Positions 16,233 to 23,906 of a stretch of 64,000 bases of DNA are shown here, piece after piece. Both the position numbers and the translations under genes were made by a program. A model generated the notes under the pieces. It saw only the letters and a list, made by a program, of their open reading frames with translations, had not been told where the DNA came from and did not search any database. The stretch is from Flavobacterium sp. AG291. Lineage in GTDB: Bacteria; Bacteroidota; Bacteroidia; Flavobacteriales; Flavobacteriaceae. How positions within the stretch are numbered: position 1 is the stretch's first letter; the number at the start of each line of letters is the position of its first letter. The stretch lies in assembly GCF_003350375.1 (NCBI RefSeq), contig NZ_QQAR01000004.1:186001-250000 (forward strand), in the 5' to 3' direction.

Positions 16233-16247
16233 GCGTTAAGTTTTAAA

Positions 16248-16820
16248 TTAAAGCGTATCGATTACCGCGCTTAATCGGTTTGTTATTTCAGCTATCTCAC
16301 CTATACCGTTTACTGCGTGGAATTTACCCTGCGCTTTGTAATATTCAATAAGTGGAGCAGTTTTCTCGTTATATTCCTGGTAACGGTTACGGATAAGAGT
16401 TTCATCCTGATCATCCGCACGACCACTGGTTTTACCTCTTTCAAGAAGACGGGCAACAAGCACCTCATCATCAGCCTCAAGCGCTACAGTAGCAGTTACT
16501 CCCCATCCTTTAGTCTTCAGAAATTCGTCAAGTGCATCAGCCTGTTCAGTCGTACGCGGAAAACCATCAAAAAGGAAACCTTTTGTATCAGGGTTCTTTT
16601 CTATCTCATCCTGTAACATTTTTATTGTAAGCGCATCCGGAACAAGCTCACCTTTGTTGATATAAGATTTCGCTTCAAGTCCAAGAGGCGTTTCATTTTT
16701 AATGTTGTAACGGAAAATATCACCTGTAGAGATATGGGTAAGGTTGTATTTAGTTTTTAAAAACTCAGCCTGAGTCCCTTTACCGGCACCCGGTTTTCCG
16801 AAAAGTACAATATTGATCAT
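16248..16820 (-). CDS. adk: Adenylate kinase
   Basis: A 190-residue enzyme: P-loop GKPGAGKGT (about 8-16), NMP-binding HISTGDIFR, the FDGFPRT signature (about 84-90) and the LID region around LLERGKTSGRADDQ. The LID is the short type without the zinc-binding cysteines or the long insertion of E. coli-type Adk. It catalyses ATP + AMP to 2 ADP in the cytoplasm. The gene lies 21 bases after hpt on the same strand, a nucleotide-metabolism operon; the order hpt-adk is common in Flavobacteriia, and the two are separate polypeptides here. Confidence 0.97.
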   Translation of the reverse strand: MINIVLFGKPGAGKGTQAEFLKTKYNLTHISTGDIFRYNIKNETPLGLEAKSYINKGELVPDALTIKMLQDEIEKNPDTKGFLFDGFPRTTEQADALDEFLKTKGWGVTATVALEADDEVLVARLLERGKTSGRADDQDETLIRNRYQEYNEKTAPLIEYYKAQGKFHAVNGIGEIAEITNRLSAVIDTL

Positions 16821-16841
16821 TTTATATTTAAGTTGTATTAT

Positions 16842-17372
16842 TTATTCTTTCAATTGATAAACCTCCGGCAGGTTTCGGCCTAATTCGTCGTAATCAAGAC
16901 CGTAGCCTACAATAAACTTATCAGGAATCTCAAACCCGATATAATCCAGTTTTATATCCTGCTTGTAGGCCTCAGGTTTAAAAAACAATGTTGCAATCTT
17001 CAATTGTTTCAGGTTATTTCCTTCAAAAATCTTTTTAAGTTCAGCAACGGTGTTCCCTGTATCAACTATATCTTCAATTATAACAACACTTCTACCTTCA
17101 AGGCTTTTACTCAGGCCTATAAGTTGTTTTACACTGTTTGTACTCGTAGTACCTTCGTAAGAAGACATCTTTACAAAGCTTACCTCACAAGGCTGTGAAT
17201 ATTTTTTCACAAAGTCAGATACTACCATAAAAGAGCCATTTAATACTCCTATAAAAACCGGTATTTCTCCTTTAAGATCTTCTTCAGCCTGCTTGGCCAG
17301 TCTGCCTATTGTAGCATCAATTTCGGCAGCACTTATAAAAGGAACAAAATGTTTATCGTGAAGCTGTATCAC
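16842..17372 (-). CDS. hpt: Hypoxanthine phosphoribosyltransferase
   Basis: A 176-residue type I phosphoribosyltransferase. The PRPP motif VVIIEDIVDTGNT (about 98-110) is intact, with FIGVLNGSFMV upstream and the FEIPDKFIVGYGLDYDE signature near the C-terminus typical of HPRT. It salvages hypoxanthine and guanine to IMP and GMP in the cytoplasm. First gene of the hpt-adk-corC transcription unit, with an exact -7 box 34 bases upstream. Confidence 0.96.
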   Translation of the reverse strand: MIQLHDKHFVPFISAAEIDATIGRLAKQAEEDLKGEIPVFIGVLNGSFMVVSDFVKKYSQPCEVSFVKMSSYEGTTSTNSVKQLIGLSKSLEGRSVVIIEDIVDTGNTVAELKKIFEGNNLKQLKIATLFFKPEAYKQDIKLDYIGFEIPDKFIVGYGLDYDELGRNLPEVYQLKE

Positions 17373-17406
17373 TGTTTTAATATTGTTTATTATTTACGAC
17401 AATGTG

Positions 17407-17414
17407 CAAATATA
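17407..17414 (-). promoter_or_regulatory. -7 promoter box for the hpt-adk-corC operon
   Basis: TATATTTG on the minus strand, exact TAnnTTTG, 34 bases before the hpt ATG. Confidence 0.6.
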
Positions 17415-17555
17415 CTAATTACCAATCAGCTCCTTACATGTGCCGCTTTATTTTGCAATATTTTTATGACTGTTAAAGTAGAATTAATACTCAAGGCTTT
17501 AGCTGCCAAAATATCTAATTTAGGTAAAAACAAATCATTCTATTATTCCTACATT

Positions 17556-18833
17556 ATGAAAAAACATATAATTACCTTTTCCATTTTGGGATTGTTAGCT
17601 GTAAGCTCATGTAAACAACAACCTTCAAAAGAAGAAAAACAGCAAGCACAAGCAGAAGGCAGCACTACGGTAAAAACAGCTATAGGAGACCTTACATTAC
17701 CCGCACCATATTCCTCAGAATCAGTAACCAAGCGAAATGGCATGAAAGACTGGCCAGAGAGACAAACCCCAAAAGCCCCCGCTGGCTTTACAGTTACTAA
17801 ATTCGCAGGTGACCTTAAAAATCCACGCAATACATACATAGCTCCCAATGGCGATATTTTTGTAGCCGAATCGGGAACAATGAACAGCGCAGACCAAATA
17901 ACTGTTTTTAGGGATAAGGATAAAGATGGGAATTTTGAGACCCGAACTATTTTCGCCGAAAAGCTGAACCAGCCTTATGGTATGCTAATCCTCAAGGATT
18001 ACTTTTATGTTGCCAATACCGACGGATTGTACCGCTACCCCTATAAAGAAGGCGAACTTAAATTACGCACCGATAAAGCAACAAAAATTGTAGAGCTTCC
18101 TGCCGGAGGCTATAACAATCACTGGACACGTAATCTTTTGGCTAATGCCGATGGATCTAAAATATACATTTCGGTAGGATCAGCGAGTAATGTGGCAGAA
18201 CACGGTATAAAAACTGAATTTAGACGTGCCAATATTCTTGAGATTAATCCTGACGGAACGGGAGAGCGTATCTTTGCAAGCGGGCTCCGCAATCCCGTGG
18301 GCATGGACTGGAACCCTGTAAACAAAGAACTATGGACTGCCGTAAACGAACGTGATGATCTGGGCGATGATCTTGTCCCTGATTACATAACCAGTGTAAA
18401 AGAAGGCGGCTTTTACGGTTGGCCTTATTCTTACTATGGACAGATCGAAGATCCCAGATTGAAAGGACAAGCCAAAGACCTTGTAGCAAAAGCGATTATT
18501 CCTGATGTTCCCGTTGGAAATCATACAGCTTCACTTGGACTTACATTCTATAATAAAGACGTATTTCCTGTACAGTATCGCAATGGTGCTTTTGTAGGAC
18601 AGCATGGCTCATGGAACCGATCTGTTTTGAGCGGATATAAAGTTTTATTTGTGCCTTTTAAAAATGGTAAACCATCTGGTCCGCCACAAGATTTCTTAAC
18701 AGGCTTTATCGCAGATGAGAAAAAAGCCCAGGCTTATGGTCGCCCCGTAGATGTAACAGTTATGAATGATGGCTCGCTATTAGTGAATGATGACAGTGGC
18801 AACACACTATGGAGAGTTTCTGCGAATAAATAA
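17556..18833 (+). CDS. PQQ-dependent sugar (sorbosone-type) dehydrogenase lipoprotein
   Basis: The start is ATG 17556, giving a 425-residue lipoprotein (MKKHIITFSILGLLAVSSC, Cys19 region) rather than the longer open frame from 17349. The body is a beta-propeller of the soluble glucose/L-sorbosone dehydrogenase family: repeats such as NPRNTYIAPNGDIFVAE, NQPYGMLI, NNHWTRNLL (likely catalytic His), LRNPVGMDWNP, GFYGWPYSY and FVGQHGSWNRS. Members bind pyrroloquinoline quinone and Ca2+ and oxidise sugars or aldoses in the periplasm, passing electrons to the respiratory chain. No PQQ biosynthesis genes are visible, and a TonB-dependent receptor gene follows 75 bases downstream, after a terminator-like hairpin. 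Exact substrate unknown. Confidence 0.87.
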   Translation: MKKHIITFSILGLLAVSSCKQQPSKEEKQQAQAEGSTTVKTAIGDLTLPAPYSSESVTKRNGMKDWPERQTPKAPAGFTVTKFAGDLKNPRNTYIAPNGDIFVAESGTMNSADQITVFRDKDKDGNFETRTIFAEKLNQPYGMLILKDYFYVANTDGLYRYPYKEGELKLRTDKATKIVELPAGGYNNHWTRNLLANADGSKIYISVGSASNVAEHGIKTEFRRANILEINPDGTGERIFASGLRNPVGMDWNPVNKELWTAVNERDDLGDDLVPDYITSVKEGGFYGWPYSYYGQIEDPRLKGQAKDLVAKAIIPDVPVGNHTASLGLTFYNKDVFPVQYRNGAFVGQHGSWNRSVLSGYKVLFVPFKNGKPSGPPQDFLTGFIADEKKAQAYGRPVDVTVMNDGSLLVNDDSGNTLWRVSANK

Positions 18834-18858
18834 AATAACACATAATATCACATCAATT

Positions 18859-18884
18859 CCTGCAGCATAAACTGCAGGTTTTTT
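18859..18884 (+). terminator. Intrinsic terminator of the PQQ dehydrogenase gene
   Basis: CCTGCAG / CTGCAGG with a 6-base loop followed by TTTTTT. It lies between the dehydrogenase and the TonB receptor gene, so the two may be transcribed separately or by read-through. Confidence 0.8.
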
Positions 18885-18908
18885 ACTTTAGCGGTAACTT
18901 ACCATCCA

Positions 18909-21053
18909 ATGACAAAAAAAACAATACTCCTTATATTGCTTTTGATTTTATCGGGAAAATCCTTCGCCCAGGATAGTCCGGAAAAAACAAAAACAGATTC
19001 TATTACAAAAACTGTTGACCTGTCATTTTTAGCAGGTAAAATCATACCTCTAAATGCTAACACGTTAAATGAAGTTATAATAAGCAACTATCACATCAAC
19101 GATAGTCTGTTAAATGCACCCGCAGCAATAGGAATATTATCGTCAGCCCAGTTGCAGCGCAATAACAATTCTGACATTTCAGCATCATTAAATACGCTTT
19201 CGGGAGTATATATGCAATCCGGCGGACTGAATACAAACCGGATTTCTATTCGTGGTATCGGAGCAAGGACGCCTTACGGAACCAATAAGATCCGTGCATT
19301 TTATGGTAGTATTCCACTAACATCAGGCGATAGCGAGACCACAATAGAAGACATAGACCTCGAAATCGTTAATCAGGTTGAAGTAATAAAAGGCCCTTTT
19401 TCAAGCCTGTATGGCGCCGGCCTTGGCGGAGCCATACTGCTTACGCCAAAACAATCTGCCTACCACAGTAGTAGGGCAGCCATAAGCACAACTACAGGTT
19501 CGTACGGATTAAACAAAAACACTATAAGTTATGGATTTGACAGTAAAAACGGAAGCCTGAACCTGAACTATCACAAACTGGAAACTGACGGTTGGCGTAA
19601 CAACAGCACCTATAAACGGGAAGGCATAACACTTGCAGGCGAACTTTTCAGAAAGGAAAACAGTAAACTGACGTATTTTGGCAACTACACTTATATGAAA
19701 GCTTACATCCCCAGTTCTGTCAACAAAGAAACTTTTGACAACGATCCAAGGACAGCAGCTCCAACATGGGCAGCATCAAAAGGCTATGAACAGTATGATT
19801 CTTATCTGGGTGGATTAGCTTATGACTGGAAAGCAACAGATTGGCTAAAAAATTCAACCTCAGTATTTATCAATGCTAAAGACAGCTACGAACCACGTCC
19901 GTTTGACATTCTTACTCAGGATAATATTGCCTGGGGAGGGCGTACACAGTTTTTTGGGAATGGAAAAATCGGGAATATGAAAACCGAATTCATTGCCGGC
20001 CTTGAATATTTTAATGATGGTTTTGATGGTGGTACGTATGAGAATTTGTATCAGGACAATAATGGAAATGGCACATTAAAGGGAGCACAGCTAACGGGTA
20101 GCAAGCAACAAAGGAATTTTATTAATGCATTTGCACAATTGCGTTTGCAGCTGGCCAAAAAATGGGAAATACAGGCAGGTGTAAACTACAACAAAACCCA
20201 ATTTGAACTTGACACGACATACCCTCCCGATATAATTTCGTCACAAGATTACAGCTATAAAGGCATCTGGTCACCTCAGCTATCCCTACTATTTAAACCC
20301 ACATCGCTGCAAACGGTTTATGCATCTGTCAGCCGTGGCTTTTCATTACCGGCAATAGAGGAAACATTAACCGCCAATGGTACAATCAATCCGAACATAA
20401 AACCTGAGAATGGCTATAATTTTGAAGTGGGAGGCAAATTCTATTTTCTTAATAAAAATCTGTATGCCGAAATTTCATTATACCATATGCAAATCAACGA
20501 CCTGCTCGTGGCACAACGCGTAGATGATGATCAGTATATTGGAGTCAATGCCGGAGAAACACTTCATCAGGGTATTGAAGTAAATATTAATTACCGTTGG
20601 GATATTGAGCAAATCCTCACGATTTCACCATATGCAACTGCTTCGATAGGAAAATATGAGTTTAAAGAGTTCCTCAATAACGGTATTGATTATTCAGGCA
20701 ATAAACTTACGGGAGTTCCATCAAATAAGATAAATGCAGGAATAATGATAGAAAAAAAAGGATTCTATCTGTCATCTGACCTTTATTATGTTGATAAGAC
20801 ACCTATGAATGATGCTAACTCTGCCTATGCTGATAGTTATTCATTACTTAACGCAAAAGCAGGTTATCGCTTTGAGCTCTTTAAAGGATTATCATCACAT
20901 ATTTCAGCGGGCGTGAACAATATTACCAATACCCATTATGCAAGTATGGTTTTGGTAAATGCAGTTGGTACAAACGGAGCTGCACCCCGATATTACTATC
21001 CCGGATTACCTGTAAACTATTATGGAAACGTAACGTTTAGTTATAGTTTTTAA
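18909..21053 (+). CDS. TonB-dependent outer-membrane receptor
   Basis: A 714-residue receptor with signal peptide (..LLILLLILSGKSFAQ). Plug domain: LNEVIISN, LSGVYMQSGGLNTNRISIRGIGARTPYG, and the plug end QVEVIKGPFSSLYGAGLGG; the 22-strand barrel follows and ends in the aromatic NYYGNVTFSYSF. There is no N-terminal carboxypeptidase-regulatory-like domain and no SusD partner, so it is not a SusC-type glycan receptor but a small-molecule receptor (siderophore, cofactor or vitamin). The RGxGxRxxYG plug patch resembles that of E. coli YncD/PqqU as I recall it, and the preceding gene encodes a PQQ enzyme, so PQQ uptake is an attractive inference. It overlaps the convergent PagL gene by 4 bases. 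Confidence 0.9.
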   Translation: MTKKTILLILLLILSGKSFAQDSPEKTKTDSITKTVDLSFLAGKIIPLNANTLNEVIISNYHINDSLLNAPAAIGILSSAQLQRNNNSDISASLNTLSGVYMQSGGLNTNRISIRGIGARTPYGTNKIRAFYGSIPLTSGDSETTIEDIDLEIVNQVEVIKGPFSSLYGAGLGGAILLTPKQSAYHSSRAAISTTTGSYGLNKNTISYGFDSKNGSLNLNYHKLETDGWRNNSTYKREGITLAGELFRKENSKLTYFGNYTYMKAYIPSSVNKETFDNDPRTAAPTWAASKGYEQYDSYLGGLAYDWKATDWLKNSTSVFINAKDSYEPRPFDILTQDNIAWGGRTQFFGNGKIGNMKTEFIAGLEYFNDGFDGGTYENLYQDNNGNGTLKGAQLTGSKQQRNFINAFAQLRLQLAKKWEIQAGVNYNKTQFELDTTYPPDIISSQDYSYKGIWSPQLSLLFKPTSLQTVYASVSRGFSLPAIEETLTANGTINPNIKPENGYNFEVGGKFYFLNKNLYAEISLYHMQINDLLVAQRVDDDQYIGVNAGETLHQGIEVNINYRWDIEQILTISPYATASIGKYEFKEFLNNGIDYSGNKLTGVPSNKINAGIMIEKKGFYLSSDLYYVDKTPMNDANSAYADSYSLLNAKAGYRFELFKGLSSHISAGVNNITNTHYASMVLVNAVGTNGAAPRYYYPGLPVNYYGNVTFSYSF

Positions 21054-21658
21054 AGTGGCATTATTACACCAAATTGTATATTTTTAGTATTAAACCCTGC
21101 ATTAGAATTCTGTAACCCTGCATTTGATGTATGTCTGGCGGCAACCCTGACATCAAGACCTACTTTTCCAAATTTATAGGTAGTTCCCAAAGCAAAGACA
21201 TCACAAAAAGCAAAACCTTTAGTTAACCTTTCCGTTTCTGTATCCGTTATCATAGGGCCAACATTACCCATTGCATACATACTGAAATCTTCTGTAATAT
21301 TATAACGTGCAAAAAAGGCAACATTTAATATGTATTCACGAATATCTTTAAGTTTCATGTATTCTGCCCTTGTTTCATCAGACTCACCCGGTTTTACAAA
21401 ATAAGGATTTTTCAATCTGTGGCGTGCGAAATTAACTTCCGGTTGTAAAGCCACCTGAAATTCCCATTTCTTTCCGGGATTTAGCGAATAATAGATTTGT
21501 CCCTGAATGTAGTTATTAGTATAGGTGTAATCCGTATTATTGAATTCACCACCGTTACCATAAGCAAGACCTATAGTATAACGTGACGTTTTTTCAGTTT
21601 CCTGCGCCTGTAGACCGGCGCAGCACAATAGCATTAAGAATGTAATTTTACGAAGCAT
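21050..21658 (-). CDS. pagL: Acyloxyacyl hydrolase, PagL-type lipid A 3-O-deacylase
   Basis: The start is ATG 21658 (MLRKITFLMLLCCAGLQA signal peptide). The 202-residue product is a small outer-membrane beta-barrel with alternating strands. The C-terminal patch RHTSNAGLQNSNAGFN matches the PagL signature HxSNxxxxxxNxGxx, supplying the catalytic His and Ser; the acidic third residue is less certain. PagL removes the 3-O-acyl chain of lipid A and so lowers endotoxicity and alters outer-membrane packing. It is usual to find such genes annotated only as outer-membrane protein. Its -7 box lies 22 bases upstream; it converges with, and slightly overlaps, the TonB receptor gene. Confidence 0.75.
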   Translation of the reverse strand: MLRKITFLMLLCCAGLQAQETEKTSRYTIGLAYGNGGEFNNTDYTYTNNYIQGQIYYSLNPGKKWEFQVALQPEVNFARHRLKNPYFVKPGESDETRAEYMKLKDIREYILNVAFFARYNITEDFSMYAMGNVGPMITDTETERLTKGFAFCDVFALGTTYKFGKVGLDVRVAARHTSNAGLQNSNAGFNTKNIQFGVIMPL

Positions 21659-21679
21659 GGGGCTGTTAAATTGGTTGGG

Positions 21680-21687
21680 CAAATATA
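21680..21687 (-). promoter_or_regulatory. -7 promoter box for pagL
   Basis: TATATTTG on the minus strand, exact TAnnTTTG, 22 bases before the ATG at 21658, supporting that start over the upstream ATG at 21682, which lies inside the box. Confidence 0.6.
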
Positions 21688-21761
21688 CCTATTTTAATAC
21701 ACCATCATATACGAAGCCGTTTTTTTAATAAAACAGACTAAATATCTCCACTTTTACCCAT

Positions 21762-21780
21762 AATGTCACGTTTTTTCCGC
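21762..21780 (+). promoter_or_regulatory. Shared ATGTCAC-motif upstream of the small transcript 21860-22000
   Basis: AATGTCACGTTTTTTCCGC differs at one place from the copy before the T9SS gene at 13942 (AATGTCACGTTTTGTCCGC), in the same orientation relative to the downstream unit. No second copy lies exactly 21 bp away here; the nearest half-like match is 18 bp off. Confidence 0.45.
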
Positions 21781-21859
21781 TATAACACTATTGAATTACA
21801 AAACTCATTTGAGAAATTTGCATTAGTTAAGATGAGTTTAGACAAACAACCTTAAAGAA

Positions 21860-21919
21860 ATGAAACTGACCTTATTTCGCTTGCCAAACTCAAATCCTCA
21901 TAAAAAAGGTTTTGTTTAG
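21860..21919 (+). CDS. Putative 19-codon micro-ORF in a short terminated transcript
   Basis: The frame ATG 21860 to TAG encodes MKLTLFRLPNSNPHKKGFV: basic, no known family. It is preceded by a promoter-like GAAATTTG (one base off TAnnTTTG) at about 21812-21819 with a TTG 22 bases before it, and followed 58 bases later by a perfect terminator (21977-21999). The 353-bp gap thus probably holds one independent RNA of about 170 bases: either a small-protein mRNA, a small RNA, or the leader of the next gene. Confidence 0.4.
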   Translation: MKLTLFRLPNSNPHKKGFV

Positions 21920-21976
21920 CTAAGTAAACCGGGAAGCGGCTACAAATCATAAACTACTAATTCGGTCAATTTTGTT

Positions 21977-21999
21977 AAACGGGGCAATTCGCCCCGTTT
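21977..21999 (+). terminator. Intrinsic terminator of the small transcript
   Basis: AAACGGGGC / GCCCCGTTT, a perfect 9-bp stem with an AATTC loop and a TTTTTTA tail. No large gene precedes it on this strand, so it marks the end of a short RNA. Confidence 0.9.
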
Positions 22000-22001
22000 T
22001 T

Positions 22002-22009
22002 TATTTTTG
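22002..22009 (+). promoter_or_regulatory. -7 promoter box for the gene at 22036
   Basis: TATTTTTG, exact TAnnTTTG, directly after the terminator stem and 26 bases before the start codon. Confidence 0.5.
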
Positions 22010-22035
22010 TATTTTTCGCTTCAAAACCAAAAACC

Positions 22036-22596
22036 GTGAATACTAACTTCTATAATCAAATAGTAAACAGCACTGCGCATCGCCCTATTCGTGATTTACT
22101 TTCAGGAGAGGTTTTAAACGACAGAAACCTGCTACCCGACCTGCTTACTATCGCTTTTGACGTTACCGACAAAAACCATCATAAAGCCTGCTGGATATGT
22201 GAACTTGTTTTTGAAACTGAGATTGAATGGTTATCTCCCTATCTCGATACATTTTGCAAAACCTTGTCACTTTTCAAAAACGAAAGTGCTCTGCGCCCAA
22301 TATCTAAAATATGTCTTTTTGCTACCGAACAGAACAGTAAGCAAAACGGATTTCTTAGCGCAAAGCACAAAGAACTAATAACCGAAGCCTGCTTTGACTG
22401 GCTTATCAACCCCGAAACTAAAGTAGCCACTAAAGCTTATTCTATGCGAACGCTTTTTCTTTTGGGTAAAAATGAAGAATGGATCTACCCTGAACTTACC
22501 CGAATACTAACGGAAGATACTCCCAAACATACCGCCGCTTATAAAGCCGCCGCCAAAGATATTCTTAAGAGATTAAGCAAACAAAACCGCTTTTAG
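22036..22596 (+). CDS. Helical repeat hypothetical protein, 186 aa
   Basis: I do not recognise a named family. The start is a GTG at 22036. The product is cytoplasmic, almost wholly alpha-helical by composition, with HEAT-like paired helices (ACWICELVFE, EIEWLSPYLDTF, ATKAYSMRTLFLL, WIYPELTRIL). Similar short HEAT-like proteins of Bacteroidota are sometimes mislabelled adenylosuccinate lyase because of genomic neighbourhood; no lyase signature is present. The dicarboxylate symporter gene follows after 12 bases, so the two are probably co-transcribed. Confidence 0.75.
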   Translation: MNTNFYNQIVNSTAHRPIRDLLSGEVLNDRNLLPDLLTIAFDVTDKNHHKACWICELVFETEIEWLSPYLDTFCKTLSLFKNESALRPISKICLFATEQNSKQNGFLSAKHKELITEACFDWLINPETKVATKAYSMRTLFLLGKNEEWIYPELTRILTEDTPKHTAAYKAAAKDILKRLSKQNRF

Positions 22597-22608
22597 TATC
22601 TTCGACAA

Positions 22609-23841
22609 ATGAAACAACAGTCTTCTATAGAACAAAAACAATCAACACTATATACAATAGTAACCAATCTGACCTTTTGGGTACTGATCGCTATCTTGTG
22701 CGGAATCTTGCTTGGACATTATTATCCGGCAAACGCAACACAAATGAAATTTATAGGCGACTGGTTCATTAAAATCATCAAACTGTTTATTGGTCCTATT
22801 ATATTCCTTACCATAGTGCTGGGTATAGCCGGTATGGGCAACCTGCGAAAAGTAGGTCGCATAGGCATCAAATCATTATTGTATTTTGAAGTTGTAACTA
22901 CTTTCGCCCTAGCAATAGGCGTGGGAGTTGCTTACCTCCTTGAACCGGGAAAGATAGATAAAACTGGACTGGATGTTCAGGACGCCAGCCAATACACCTC
23001 GGGCGGAAGCAGTTTTAGCTGGTGGCAGTTCTTTTTAGACAACTTCACCTTACAAGTGCTAATTGCCGCAATACTAGCAGGTATTATTTTAAACTACAGC
23101 CCTAAACGCGAAAAAGGAGTATCAATACTATACGTATGTTCCGATTATGTTTTTAAAGCATTGAAGATTGTTATGTACCTTGCTCCGCTTGGGGCTTTTG
23201 GAGGCATGGCGTATACCGTTGGTAAGTTTGGACTGCACACACTCATTCCATTAGGAAAACTGATGCTCACGGTATATATAACAATGGGGCTTTTTATTTT
23301 TGTCGTTTTAGGCAGTATAATGTGGTATTATAAGTTCAGCATATTTGAGTTCATCAAATATATTAAAGCCGAGCTGCTTATTGTACTGGGAACCTCATCT
23401 TCAGAAACTGCCTTACCCAACCTGATGGAAAAGCTCGAACAAATGGGATGCAGTAAATCGGTCGTAGGATTGGTAGTACCCACAGGTTATTCTTTTAACC
23501 TTGATGGCACCTCCATTTACCTTTCCATGGCTGTTATCTTTCTGGCTCAATTATATAATGTACATCTGAGCTTTGAAGAGATCCTTACCATCATAGGGTT
23601 ACTAATGATCACTTCTAAAGGAGCTGCGGGTGTTACAGGCAGCGGATTTATCGTACTTGCGTCTACCCTTACTGCCATACACAAAATACCCTTGGAAGGA
23701 CTAGCCTTTTTACTTGGTGTAGACAAATTTATGAGTGAAGCCCGCGCTCTAACCAATTTTATAGGAAATGGTGTAGCAACCATTGTCATCTCAAAATCGG
23801 AAGGTGAGTTTGTAGACGCTGATAATCCGAGAATTGAATAG
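22609..23841 (+). CDS. Dicarboxylate/amino acid:cation symporter (DctA/GltP, DAACS family)
   Basis: A 410-residue inner-membrane transporter with about eight membrane helices and two re-entrant loops. Seen: LGTSSSETALPNLM (the serine-rich re-entrant loop HP1), PTGYSFNLDGTSIYLSMAVIF (TM7 NLDGT, equivalent to the NMDGT cation/substrate motif), TSKGAAGVTGSGFIVLA (HP2) and DKFMSEARALTNFIGNGVA (TM8, with Arg). The Arg within TM8 and ALP in HP1 suit C4-dicarboxylates or glutamate/aspartate; the choice cannot be made by eye. It follows the helical hypothetical gene by 12 bases. Confidence 0.92.
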   Translation: MKQQSSIEQKQSTLYTIVTNLTFWVLIAILCGILLGHYYPANATQMKFIGDWFIKIIKLFIGPIIFLTIVLGIAGMGNLRKVGRIGIKSLLYFEVVTTFALAIGVGVAYLLEPGKIDKTGLDVQDASQYTSGGSSFSWWQFFLDNFTLQVLIAAILAGIILNYSPKREKGVSILYVCSDYVFKALKIVMYLAPLGAFGGMAYTVGKFGLHTLIPLGKLMLTVYITMGLFIFVVLGSIMWYYKFSIFEFIKYIKAELLIVLGTSSSETALPNLMEKLEQMGCSKSVVGLVVPTGYSFNLDGTSIYLSMAVIFLAQLYNVHLSFEEILTIIGLLMITSKGAAGVTGSGFIVLASTLTAIHKIPLEGLAFLLGVDKFMSEARALTNFIGNGVATIVISKSEGEFVDADNPRIE

Positions 23842-23846
23842 CCCCT

Positions 23847-23900
23847 CAGTGTTCAGTATTCAGTTGGCAGTTGAGTATGTTTACTAAATACTGAACACTG
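23847..23900. repeat. Long palindromic intergenic element
   Basis: CAGTGTTCAGTATT (23847-23860) and AATACTGAACACTG (23887-23900) are perfect 14-bp inverted arms around a 26-base loop that contains further CAGTT words. There is no U-tract on either side, so this is not a classic terminator, though it lies between convergent genes (dctA-like and MFS) and could act as a bidirectional RNA end or a REP-like element. Confidence 0.55.
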
Positions 23901-23906
23901 CTTACT

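Noticed and set aside
18119-18524. Minus-strand frames opposite the PQQ dehydrogenase gene
   Set aside because: Several overlap each other and the coding + strand; no independent support.
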